Positions 46,350 to 54,322 of a stretch of DNA of 64,000 bases are shown piece by piece. This stretch comes from Natronococcus sp. A-GB1 (GTDB lineage Archaea; Halobacteriota; Halobacteria; Halobacteriales; Natrialbaceae), in NCBI RefSeq assembly GCF_029688845.1, contig NZ_JARUKW010000008.1, forward strand, positions 62,001 through 126,000. The letters are read 5' to 3'. A program made the translations under genes and the position numbers. Numbering within the stretch: position 1 is the first letter of the stretch; every line of letters begins with the position of its first letter. Below the pieces are notes generated by a model that saw nothing but the letters and a program-made list of their open reading frames with translations, ran no database searches and had not been told where the DNA came from.

Positions 46350-47821
46350 CAGCTGCTACTCGACTCTTCGTCGCCGTCCTTAGTTAAGCGTTCAGACAAC
46401 AGGTCGACGACGTCCACTGTGACTGACCAGATCTGGGCGGCGACGAGCCTGACGTCCAGCCACAGCGACCGTCGTCGCACGTACTCGAGGTCGTACTCGA
46501 GTTTCTTCGCGGGTTCGAACCCCGTCACGTCGTTGATCTGTGCGATACCGGTGAGCCCCGGTTTGACGAACCAGCGCTTCGACCAGTCGATGCCGTCGGT
46601 TTCGATCTCCCGGTCGATCTCGGGGCGCTCGGGTCGCGGACCGACGACGCTCATCTCGCCGTTGAGAATCGAAAACAGCTGTGGGATCTCGTCGAGGTGA
46701 GTCTTCCGGAGGACTCGACCGACCCCGGTGACGCGGGGATCGACGCTGCCGGCGTCCTCGTCGCTCAACTCGGCCCCGTCGCTTTCGGCGTCGGTGACCA
46801 TACTCCGGAACTTCGAGAGGGTAAACGTCTGCCCCAGGGTCGACGTTCGGACCTGGTTGTAGAGGACGGGACCAGGAGAATCGAGTTTGACCGCCACCGC
46901 GACGAGCAGAATTATCGGCGCCAGTACGAACAGTCCCACCGTTGCGAAGGTCAAATCGAACGCTCGCTTCGTTAGCCGTCCGTACCACGGCCACGGCTGG
47001 AGGTCGACGCGCACCAACGCGTCGCCGACGGGTTCGTCCTCGAGAACGCTGTCGGCGAGCGAGTCGTGGACAAGCGCGTCGACGCCCTGTTCCCGACACG
47101 TCCGCAGGACGCCGAAACACTCCTCGCGGTCGCCGTGAGCGAACGCGAGCACGACGGTGTCGATATCGCGCTCCTGGATGACTCGCTCGAGTCGCGAGAG
47201 CCCACCGAGGCGCTTGGTTCCGGCGATCAGCTCGAGTCGGTTGAGCTGGGCATCCGTCCGGAGGCCGCCGTCGGTTCTAAGAATCTGTTCGTCGTCGGGA
47301 CGTCGATCCGGCACCGAGTCGCCGGGATAGGACATCTCGATCGACTGCTCGGTCAGTACCGGTGATAGGAAGCCGAGGGGCGAAACGGGAAGCGAGAGGA
47401 CCGAGGATTTGATCAACGTGGGTTCATCGCCGACGACCAAGACGCGTTCGGTACGGTTACGACGGCGACAGAGTCCGTACCAGGCGGGAAGCGCGAGTGC
47501 GAGGAGGGCTCCCGAGACGAGCGACGTCGAAACCGCGGGAGCGGGAGGGACGCCAGTGACCGCGAGGGCAATAAGAACGAGGCAGGCGATACCGATCTGT
47601 CGCCAGCTCTCCGAAAGCACCGTCGCTACCGAGCGCGGCCGAGAGACGTACAGCGGGGTCAACGCGACGCTGACGACCCCACCGACGAGTACCGCGGCGA
47701 GAAGGCTCTCCCCGAGCGTAGTCGGCACACCGGTAAGGATACCCGCGACGAACCCCGCCGCAAGTGCGAGCAGCAGCGTCCCTGTGGCTGCGGCGCCGCG
47801 ATATCCCCAGCGTAGTAACAT
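46349..47821 (-). CDS. Polyprenyl-phosphate sugar-1-phosphate transferase (initiating glycosyltransferase)
   Basis: This 490-residue protein has several N-terminal membrane segments, a Rossmann-like middle region and a C-terminal bacterial-type sugar transferase domain: KRAFDLTFATVGLFVLAPII, KFRSMVTDAE, DEIPQLFSILNGEMSVVGPR and a final RWFVKPGLTGIAQINDV. It would start glycan synthesis by loading a sugar phosphate on dolichyl or similar phosphate. It leads the operon with the epimerase and GT4. A TATA box lies inside an inverted repeat about 31 bases upstream. Confidence 0.9.
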   Translation of the reverse strand: MLLRWGYRGAAATGTLLLALAAGFVAGILTGVPTTLGESLLAAVLVGGVVSVALTPLYVSRPRSVATVLSESWRQIGIACLVLIALAVTGVPPAPAVSTSLVSGALLALALPAWYGLCRRRNRTERVLVVGDEPTLIKSSVLSLPVSPLGFLSPVLTEQSIEMSYPGDSVPDRRPDDEQILRTDGGLRTDAQLNRLELIAGTKRLGGLSRLERVIQERDIDTVVLAFAHGDREECFGVLRTCREQGVDALVHDSLADSVLEDEPVGDALVRVDLQPWPWYGRLTKRAFDLTFATVGLFVLAPIILLVAVAVKLDSPGPVLYNQVRTSTLGQTFTLSKFRSMVTDAESDGAELSDEDAGSVDPRVTGVGRVLRKTHLDEIPQLFSILNGEMSVVGPRPERPEIDREIETDGIDWSKRWFVKPGLTGIAQINDVTGFEPAKKLEYDLEYVRRRSLWLDVRLVAAQIWSVTVDVVDLLSERLTKDGDEESSSS

Positions 47822-48186
47822 TCAACATATTCTCTCCCTCAGACGCCGTATTAAAGCTTGTGAGACGGCGTAAAGTTAGTTTACGGCTATTTCAGGATAT
47901 TCGACCAATAGTAGTTCGTTGCTACTTATCAGACGAATTATGACCGTTTTAACGAGGAGGGTGGTTGATCGTCACCGGCCGACCGGACCGCACGCGATCC
48001 AGTTTTTCGGTTCTGATCGTCGACAGTGGGATCGGTACCTAACCGACGGCTATCGCTCTCTCCTCGAAGTTCGCCACAACGAACGCGACCTGAGCCGGTG
48101 GGTCACAGACAGTTTCGGCGTCCACAACGTCCCGTTTCTCGGTTATGTGACTATTACTAACCAGGTATCCGAACGAAGGAGACACC
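47822..48186. other. 365-base divergent promoter region
   Basis: This region holds the promoter of the sugar-transferase operon (TATA-like TTTAATA inside an ACGCCGT/ACGGCGT inverted repeat, 47843-47871) and, on the other side, ACTATTACTAACC near 48150 for the lipoprotein. A frame from 47919 is discussed among rejected items. Confidence 0.5.
47843..47871. promoter_or_regulatory. Inverted repeat around the TATA box of the sugar-transferase operon
   Basis: ACGCCGT (47843-47849) and ACGGCGT (47865-47871) are perfect 7-base complements separated by 15 bases. The minus-strand CTTTAATA lies inside, centred about 31 bases before ATG 47821. A protein bound to this repeat would block or guide TATA-binding protein. 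Confidence 0.5.
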
Positions 48187-48777
48187 ATGAACCGACGGAA
48201 GATCCTTCTCGGAGCTGGCGCCGCACTCGCAACGACGATAGCAGGGTGCGGAAGCGCGGACGGAGAGGAGTCGGACGAACCGGACGACGCCGACGAAATG
48301 GACGACGCACTCGAGGACGATACCGACGAGGCCGACGACACACCGACCGACGAGCTTCCCGGGGAGGACGGCGAAGACGATGAAGACGACGAGGACGAAG
48401 CCGAAAACGACGACCCAGTCGAGGACCAGATTCCCGGTTTCGAGGACGACTCGTTTACCGTCGACAGTGACGAGATCTCGCTCGAGGAGGTGACCCGTGA
48501 CGACGAGACGGTTACCGTTCGGATGGAGGCACACTCCCTCGACCAGGAGGCCCTCGAGGAGGCCCTCGAGGACGCCGGTCGGGCGTTCGTTGGGGCTATC
48601 GACGACGTCGACGAGTTTACCGGCACCGTCTCGACCGTCGAGTGGGACGTCGAGCACGGTGGCACGAGCCTCGCCGACTTCTACATCGAATCCGAGTGGC
48701 TCGAAGCCTACGAAGCGGAGGAGCTCTCGGAGGACGAACTCCTCGATCGGATCATCGACACTGGATCGATGGACTAA
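48187..48777 (+). CDS. Acidic Tat lipoprotein of unknown function
   Basis: This 196-residue protein starts MNRRKILLGAGAALATTIAG with a twin-arginine signal and IAGC lipobox. A 75-residue stretch of mostly Asp and Glu follows, and then a 100-residue folded domain (DDSFTVDSDEISLEEVTRDD onward). A ribosome-binding-like AAGGAG precedes the ATG. It is probably anchored on the outer face of the membrane. No recognised family for the domain. Confidence 0.75.
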   Translation: MNRRKILLGAGAALATTIAGCGSADGEESDEPDDADEMDDALEDDTDEADDTPTDELPGEDGEDDEDDEDEAENDDPVEDQIPGFEDDSFTVDSDEISLEEVTRDDETVTVRMEAHSLDQEALEEALEDAGRAFVGAIDDVDEFTGTVSTVEWDVEHGGTSLADFYIESEWLEAYEAEELSEDELLDRIIDTGSMD

Positions 48778-49470
48778 GCTTCCGAGGAATCGAGTGGTAA
48801 ACGGCATATCGCGATACAAAAACGGCGGCGAAACGCCGACCCTCGTGGATCGATCCCGAGGTACCCCGGCTCGAGGTGATTGCGGCTTCGCAGTGGCGGT
48901 TTCGGGTGCGCTGATCGCGGCGGCCGTATCGAACCGTCTCGAGACGGAGATCTCTGTCGGCGGTTCTTCCACGGTGCCGGACTCTCGTCCGTCCGCTTCT
49001 ACGCTCCCTGACTGGCCGCTGCCGTCGGCTCGTTTCTTAGCGTGGTACTTCATCCGGTGCTCGATACGATTACCGTCTATCGAATCCGAGAACGAGTACA
49101 CGCGACGGATGTCGGTCGATAACGATGCTGCGACCGGCGCGATCCGAGCGGCACGTTAGGGGACAGTCGCTTCCGACGTCCGTTTCGTATCCGGTACCGT
49201 CTCGGCAGGTGGAGTACCCCGGGGGCCAAGTGGTTCGGGAATCGTAGATTCTCGTCATCAAGCGAGACCGGAAGTCTCGCGGACCTCGCGGAGTCTGGCG
49301 GGACGTACGTTCCGCTGACCTCGCGGGAACTTCGTTCCCGCTTAGCTTCGCTCCGCTCAGTCACGGGAGGGCGAAGCTCTCTCGAACGACCCCGAGGCTT
49401 TACCGTTTTGACCGTGTCGCCCGGAAACCGGAGGACGGGCGCAGACGAATTTCCGTCCCCTCGAGCTGGT
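48778..49470. other. 693-base non-coding region with a second hairpin block
   Basis: The first 470 bases show no convincing gene. The part from 49262 to about 49341 contains three hairpins (listed separately), followed by more partial repeats such as AGCTTCGCT and GCGAAGCTC. A minus-strand frame here looks like a shadow of other sequence. Confidence 0.5.
49262..49341. repeat. Block of three short-loop hairpins, related to the block at 43916
   Basis: Stems were found at 49262-49280 (GCGAGAC/GTCTCGC with loop CGGAA), 49298-49315 (GCGGGACGT/ACGTTCCGC, self-complementary with one G-T pair and no loop) and 49323-49341 (GCGGGAAC/GTTCCCGC with loop TTC). The GCGAGAC/GTCTCGC stem is shared with the block at 44072-44092, and GGAAC/GTTCC with the stem at 43916. 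Confidence 0.65.
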
Positions 49471-49671
49471 TCACTCCTCCCACGCGCTGGGAGCAATACC
49501 GAGGGCTTGAACGGCGGGCCGATACAGAAAGACGAGGACGAAGATGATCGCGAGATCGACCCAGAAGCCAACGTCGCCGACGAGCGTTCGCACGATACCG
49601 AGTACGAGAAACACCAGCAGTAGCATCGCAACGTAGTGGGGAACGAGTTCGAGTAACCGGTCCGTATCCAT
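49471..49671 (-). CDS. Small two-segment membrane protein
   Basis: From ATG 49671 (MDTDRLLELVPHYVAMLLLV) the 66-residue product has two hydrophobic segments (YVAMLLLVFLVLGIVRTLV and VDLAIIFVLVFLYRPAVQAL). The frame upstream to 49812 has no protein character. Function unknown; it stands alone downstream of purU's divergent region. Confidence 0.65.
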   Translation of the reverse strand: MDTDRLLELVPHYVAMLLLVFLVLGIVRTLVGDVGFWVDLAIIFVLVFLYRPAVQALGIAPSAWEE

Positions 49672-50191
49672 GGACAGCGTTCGACGACGGCGACTATATG
49701 CGTACTGGGTGGCTGGGTCCGCCTCGAGCCCGCTGGCGGGTCCACAGCGTTCGGTGTGCGACCACGGTTGGCTCGGAGCCGATCGTTCCTGGTTCCCGGC
49801 TCCGAAATACATAAAACTTCACTACTATTGTGATATAATTCCTATAGAACAGACAATCCGATTCCTTGGCGACTTTCAATTTAATAAACACTCAGAAGTT
49901 TAGCTCAGAGTTCAGTACTGTTCTCGAGAACGGAGGAAGTGACCGCAGTCGGTACCGATCCCCTGTCGATCCTGCTCGGTGACCCCTGTCAGTTCACAAG
50001 CTATCAGATACCGGAAACGACGAGCGTTCCGAAGCACATCCTCTCTCGGTGATTTCAGGAGAGCCAACGTTCATTATCTGCGAACCGGAACTACGTCAGT
50101 AGATGTCACACTACAGGCAGGCCCCTCGAGGCGAGGAGCGACTGCAGCGCCAGCAACGAGTAAGCGCCGACGACGGAGGGAACCGGCAACG
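49672..50191. other. 520-base non-coding region with an AT-rich island
   Basis: Bases about 49804-49905 are strikingly AT-rich for this genome (ACATAAAACTTCACTACTAT, GTGATATAATTCCTATAGAA, TTTCAATTTAATAAACACTC). The rest is ordinary. I see no gene. The AT-rich part could be a promoter for the gene at 49671, 130 bases away, or the scar of an insertion. Confidence 0.5.
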
Positions 50192-51169
50192 ATGACCCGC
50201 GAGAGCACCGAGATAACCCTTATCGGGACGGACGAGTCGGGAGTACTCGCGGAGCTGACCACCGCGCTCTACGATCGTAACGTCGAACTGCTCGAACTGG
50301 ATCAGGCCGTCCGCGACGGCACCTTCCGGGTGAACGCCCGGGTCGACACCGACGGAATGACCGTCTCGCAGTCGGTCCTGCGATCGGAGCTGCAGGCGCT
50401 CGGCGACGAGTTCGACGCCGACGTACGGGTACGCTTCCCCTCGAGTTGCGACGATCAGTCGATCGCCGTTCTGGTCACGAAGGAGAGCCACTGTCTGGAG
50501 GCGTTACTCGAGGCCTGGGACGAGGGCGAGCTCGGCGCGGATATCGGCGTCGTCATCGGGAACCACGACGATCTGCGTCCCCTCGCCGCGGAGTACGACG
50601 TCCCGTTCCACGACGTCGGCGACGAGAGCGGTTCGCCCGACGAGGACGAACTCCTGGAGCTGCTCGCCGAGTATGACACCGACCTCGTCGCGCTGGCCAG
50701 GTACATCCAGATCCTCTCCCCGGAGGTCGTCTTCCGGTACGAGGATCGCATCATCAACGTCCACCCGAGCCTCCTACCGGCGTTTCCCGGCGCTGCGGCC
50801 TACCGTCAGGCCCTCGAGAAGGGGGTCCGGATCGCCGGCGTCACCGCCCACTACGTGACCACGGATCTCGATCAGGGCCCGATCATCACCCAGCGCGCGT
50901 TCAACGTTCCCGCCGACGCGGCCGAGGCCGACCTCAAGGCGCGCGGCCAGCCCCTCGAGGCCGAAGCCCTGCTCGAGGCGATCGAGCTCCACCTCGAGGA
51001 CGAACTCGTCATCGGTGACGGCCGGGCCATGGTCGAGGAACCGGACCGGGATACGACCCAGCTCGGCGCACCCGCAGCGCTGGATCGGGCCAACCCCGAG
51101 GCCCCGGTCGACGAGCGCGAGTCGCTCGTCGCCGACGATCGCGAGGGGACGGCCGTTGCCGACGACTGA
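50192..51169 (+). CDS. purU: Formyltetrahydrofolate deformylase
   Basis: This 325-residue protein begins with an ACT-like sensory domain (EITLIGTDESGVLAELTTAL) and continues with a formyltransferase-fold domain with IGNHDDLRPLA, RIINVHPSLLPAFPGAAAYR (Asn and His of the active site) and TTDLDQGPIITQ (Asp). It hydrolyses 10-formyl-tetrahydrofolate to formate and tetrahydrofolate. It is close to glyA on the same strand, in line with one-carbon balancing. A poorly conserved 40-residue C-terminal tail is rich in Asp and Glu. Confidence 0.9.
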   Translation: MTRESTEITLIGTDESGVLAELTTALYDRNVELLELDQAVRDGTFRVNARVDTDGMTVSQSVLRSELQALGDEFDADVRVRFPSSCDDQSIAVLVTKESHCLEALLEAWDEGELGADIGVVIGNHDDLRPLAAEYDVPFHDVGDESGSPDEDELLELLAEYDTDLVALARYIQILSPEVVFRYEDRIINVHPSLLPAFPGAAAYRQALEKGVRIAGVTAHYVTTDLDQGPIITQRAFNVPADAAEADLKARGQPLEAEALLEAIELHLEDELVIGDGRAMVEEPDRDTTQLGAPAALDRANPEAPVDERESLVADDREGTAVADD

Positions 51170-51276
51170 CGTCGATTTCGTTCTTTCGCTCCGTGACCTG
51201 TGTCCGTCGATCTCGCCCGAGAGTCATCCACTTCCGTCCTCGTTCCTACCACGCACGATCATTCATCTTACGTATT

Positions 51277-51288
51277 GTGTTTGAACAC
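51277..51288. promoter_or_regulatory. GTGTT-TG-AACAC palindrome upstream of glyA
   Basis: GTGTT (51277-51281) and AACAC (51284-51288) are perfect complements two bases apart. They lie 14 bases before the TATA-like box ATACTTAC (51302-51309), which is about 28 bases before ATG 51333. A similar GTGTT-N4-AACAC lies in the promoter of the Rieske gene. Confidence 0.45.
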
Positions 51289-51332
51289 TCACGCTCGCAA
51301 GATACTTACTCCGGGTTCTCGCTACTCGTAGT

Positions 51333-52583
51333 ATGGCGTTCGACCAGCCACTCGACAGCATCTCACCGAGCGTAGCGACGGCCATCGATCGCGAACGCGA
51401 TCGACAGGAGTCGACGCTCGGCATGATTGCCTCGGAAAACCACGTCTCGGAGGCCGTTCTCGAGGCCCAGGGCAGCGCGCTGACGAACAAGTACGCCGAG
51501 GGCTACCCCGGCGGCCGGTACTACGGCGGCTGCCAGCACGTCGACACGGTCGAGGAGGACGCGATCGAGTCGGCGAAAGCGCTCTTCGGCGCGGACCACG
51601 TCAACGTCCAGCCCCACAGCGGGACCCAGGCGAACATGAGCGTCTACTTCGCCGTCCTCGAGCCCGGCGACAGCATCCTCTCGCTGTCGCTGTCCCACGG
51701 CGGCCACCTGAGCCACGGCCACAGCGTCAACTTCTCCGGACAGCTCTACGACGTCGACCAGTACGAGGTCGATCCCGACACCGGCTACATCGACTACGAC
51801 GACCTCGAGCGACAGGCCCGCGAGACCGACCCGGAGCTGATCGTCAGCGGTTCCTCGGCGTACCCCCGCGAGTTCGACTACGAGCGAATCGCGGAGATCG
51901 CCGACGCCGTCGACGCCCTCCACCTGGCGGACATCGCTCACGTAACTGGGCTCGTCGCAGCCGGCGTCCACGCCTCGCCGGTCGAACACGCCGAGTTCGT
52001 CACTGGGAGCACGCACAAGACGATTCGCGCGGGTCGGGGCGGGATCGTCATGTGCGACGAGGAGTTCGCCGACGACATCGATTCGGCGGTCTTCCCCGGC
52101 GCGCAGGGCGGCCCGCTGATGCACAACGTTGCCGGCAAGGCCGTCGGTTTCGCGGAGGCTCGAACCGACGCGTTCGACGAGTACGCCGAACAGGTCGTCG
52201 CAAACGCGAAACGACTCGCCGACGTCTTCGTCGAGCGGGGGCTCTCGCTGGTCAGCGACGGCACCGACAAACACCTCCTGCTGGTCGACCTCCGTGACTC
52301 TCATCCCGACCTCACGGGCAAACAAGCCGAGTCGCTGCTGAGCGACGCCGGCATCATCGTCAACAAGAACACCGTTCCCGGCGAGACCAGATCGCCGATG
52401 GTCACGAGCGGGATCCGCGTCGGCACGCCGGCACTCACCACGCGCGGGCTCGAGGAGGCGGAGATGGAGACCGTGGCCGACTGCATCGTCGACGTACTCG
52501 ACGCGCCCGACGACGAGGGCGTCACCGATCGTGTGGCCTCACAGGTCGACAAACTCTGTGCGGCGTACCCGATCTACGAATAA
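51333..52583 (+). CDS. glyA: Serine hydroxymethyltransferase
   Basis: This 416-residue PLP enzyme contains MIASENHVSEAVLEAQGSAL, the GYPGGRYYGGCQHVDTVE substrate motif and the PLP-lysine segment TGSTHKTIRAGRGG. It interconverts serine and glycine with tetrahydrofolate and methylene-tetrahydrofolate. A TATA-like box 28 bases upstream indicates a leaderless mRNA. It sits in a one-carbon gene neighbourhood (purU before it, folD fragment and dimethylglycine dehydrogenases after it). Confidence 0.95.
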   Translation: MAFDQPLDSISPSVATAIDRERDRQESTLGMIASENHVSEAVLEAQGSALTNKYAEGYPGGRYYGGCQHVDTVEEDAIESAKALFGADHVNVQPHSGTQANMSVYFAVLEPGDSILSLSLSHGGHLSHGHSVNFSGQLYDVDQYEVDPDTGYIDYDDLERQARETDPELIVSGSSAYPREFDYERIAEIADAVDALHLADIAHVTGLVAAGVHASPVEHAEFVTGSTHKTIRAGRGGIVMCDEEFADDIDSAVFPGAQGGPLMHNVAGKAVGFAEARTDAFDEYAEQVVANAKRLADVFVERGLSLVSDGTDKHLLLVDLRDSHPDLTGKQAESLLSDAGIIVNKNTVPGETRSPMVTSGIRVGTPALTTRGLEEAEMETVADCIVDVLDAPDDEGVTDRVASQVDKLCAAYPIYE

Positions 52584-52668
52584 GCGCGAGGGGTTCGATT
52601 TCTTCTGGCCGAGAGAACAACACGAGGAGCGCGAGCGATTCGCAGTCGAACGGATCATCGTGACTTCT

Positions 52669-52688
52669 CCCACGACTGAAGTCGTGGG
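52669..52688. mobile_element. Hairpin like the terminus of an IS200/IS605 element
   Basis: CCCACGAC-TGAA-GTCGTGGG is a perfect 8-base stem, preceded by TTCT and followed by CTTTCTCC. Sequences of this kind mark the ends of haloarchaeal IS200/IS605-type elements as I remember them. No transposase is near, so this may be a solo end or the remnant of a small derivative element. Confidence 0.5.
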
Positions 52689-52772
52689 CTTTCTCCTCGA
52701 TCCTGTGTAAGTCGTCCGGTACAACCGCGGTCGTCCTGCGGATGTACCGATAAATCGTTACGACGGACCGTA

Positions 52773-52943
52773 TCAGTCGTCGGACGGATCCACCGACTCG
52801 GGTTCCGTACGGGTTTTCTCGAGGTCGGTCGAGCCGAGCGAGACGTCGTCCTCCTCGCGGAGGAACAGCGGTCTGCGGGCCCCGAACGCGGATATCATCG
52901 AGATCACGGCGAGCAGGGCAATCACGAACGCCAACACCGACAC
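52773..52943 (-). pseudogene. Tiny membrane protein, GTG start or frameshifted at its start
   Basis: The minus strand from GTG 52943 encodes a 56-residue product with a long hydrophobic segment (VSVLAFVIALLAVISMISAF) and an acidic tail. Six codons upstream the frame is closed by TGA. An ATG at 52962 lies one base out of frame with the sequence that follows (VVIAAVSVLAF). Either translation starts at GTG 52943, or a one-base change broke an ATG-started gene. It lies between ilvA and the IS-like hairpin. Confidence 0.5.
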
Positions 52944-53057
52944 GGCCGCGATGACGACTCATGTTAGTTACTAGCTGACATTCGTGTCTATTCGACGGGC
53001 GTCCGCTATCGTCGCCCGTAGCGCTCGCAAATCGTTTCGGTGCGAGGGCGTCTCCGC

Positions 53058-54305
53058 TTACTCGCGGTTGACGTCCTCGACGTCGTACCCCTCCGCTTCG
53101 ATGCTGTCGATGATCGCAGCGGCGTGTTCGATCCCGCTCGTCTCGATCTGGAAGACGAGGTAGGCCTCGCCGACGTTTAGCGATTCGACCGCGCGGTCGT
53201 GGCGGACGGTCTGGATGTTCGCTCCGTGATGGGCGATGATCCCCGAGAGTTCGTTCATTTTCCCCGGCATATCGTCGATCTTCACGCGCAGGCGCAGGAT
53301 CTGGCCCCGACCGGTGAGCGCGTGGATCAACACCGTCTGCAACATCGTCATGTCGAGATTGCCACCACACAGCAGTGGCATGACGGTTTCGCCCTCGACG
53401 TCCAGATCGTCGGCCAGAAGCGCCGCGACCGACGCCGCGGCCGCGCCCTCGACGACCTGCTTCGCCCGCTCGAGCAGGAGCAAGATCGCACGGGCGATCT
53501 GGGAGTCGGTGACGGTGACGACCTCGTCGACGTGTTCCTCGATGAGCCCCAGCGTCAGCTCGGAGATCCCACCGGTGGCGATCCCGTCGGCGATCGTATC
53601 GACGTCGTCGAGCGTCACCGGGACGCCCTTGTCGAGGCTCTCGTGGACGGTCTCGGCGCCCGTCGCCTGGACGCCGACGACCCGCGTCTCGGGTGCGAGG
53701 TGGTCGAGCGCCGTGGAGATGCCGCTTATTAACCCTCCGCCGCCGATCGGGACGACGACGGTGTCGACCTCAGGGAGGTCCTCGTACATCTCGATTCCTA
53801 GAGTTCCCTGTCCCGCGACGATCGCGGGATCGTCGTAGGCGTGGACGAACTCGACCTCGTCGTCCTCCTTGGCGTACTCCTTCGCGTGGGCCATCGCGTC
53901 CTGGAAGTCCTGGCCGACGAGCTCGACCGTCGCGCCGTAGCTCCGAGTGGCATCGATCTTCGCCTGGGGGGCGTGTTTCGGCATGACGATCGTCGAGTCG
54001 GCGCCACACCTAGTCGCAGCCAGCGCGACGCCCTGGGCGTGGTTGCCGGCGCTCGCGGCGACGAACTCGTCGGCGCCGTCGGCGACGGCCTGGCTGATCC
54101 GGTTGTACGCCCCGCGGGTCTTGAACGAGCCGGTCCACTGGAGGTGTTCCATCTTCAGGTAGACCTCCGCGTCGACCAGCTCCTCGAGGGACGTGCTGCG
54201 TTCGATCGGCGTGCGCTTGACGACCGTCTCGTCGGTCAGTCGCTCACTCGCTCGTTCGATGTCCTCATACCGGATTTCGGGTTCGCGTTTTCGTGATTCG
54301 TTCAT
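53058..54305 (-). CDS. ilvA: Threonine/serine ammonia-lyase with C-terminal ACT domain
   Basis: This 415-residue PLP protein has the GSFKTRGAYNRI segment with the PLP lysine, SAGNHAQGVALA and the glycine loop PIGGGGLISGI. The C-terminal ACT domain is seen at about 330-412. It deaminates threonine to 2-oxobutyrate or serine to pyruvate. It lies 17 bases downstream of the dimethylglycine dehydrogenase at 54323, so it is probably in that operon and here may serve serine catabolism. Confidence 0.91.
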   Translation of the reverse strand: MNESRKREPEIRYEDIERASERLTDETVVKRTPIERSTSLEELVDAEVYLKMEHLQWTGSFKTRGAYNRISQAVADGADEFVAASAGNHAQGVALAATRCGADSTIVMPKHAPQAKIDATRSYGATVELVGQDFQDAMAHAKEYAKEDDEVEFVHAYDDPAIVAGQGTLGIEMYEDLPEVDTVVVPIGGGGLISGISTALDHLAPETRVVGVQATGAETVHESLDKGVPVTLDDVDTIADGIATGGISELTLGLIEEHVDEVVTVTDSQIARAILLLLERAKQVVEGAAAASVAALLADDLDVEGETVMPLLCGGNLDMTMLQTVLIHALTGRGQILRLRVKIDDMPGKMNELSGIIAHHGANIQTVRHDRAVESLNVGEAYLVFQIETSGIEHAAAIIDSIEAEGYDVEDVNRE

Positions 54306-54322
54306 GGTCTGCTCTCGACCGC

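Larger units (their letters stand above)
52584..53057. other. Region with IS-like hairpin and a tiny membrane gene
   Basis: This 474-base region between the convergent glyA and ilvA genes carries the hairpin at 52669-52688 and a short membrane-protein frame at 52773-52943, both listed separately. The rest has no recognised gene. Confidence 0.5.

Noticed and set aside
47919-48383. Plus-strand frame starting near the sugar-transferase promoter
   Set aside because: Its first part looks faintly protein-like, but it runs through the promoter and start of the lipoprotein at 48187 and then becomes Arg-rich. There is no ribosome-binding site or known motif.
48157-49101. Minus-strand frame opposite the acidic lipoprotein
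   Set aside because: Composition is that of an antisense frame to Asp/Glu codons (runs of Val, Phe and Leu), with no promoter and no motif.
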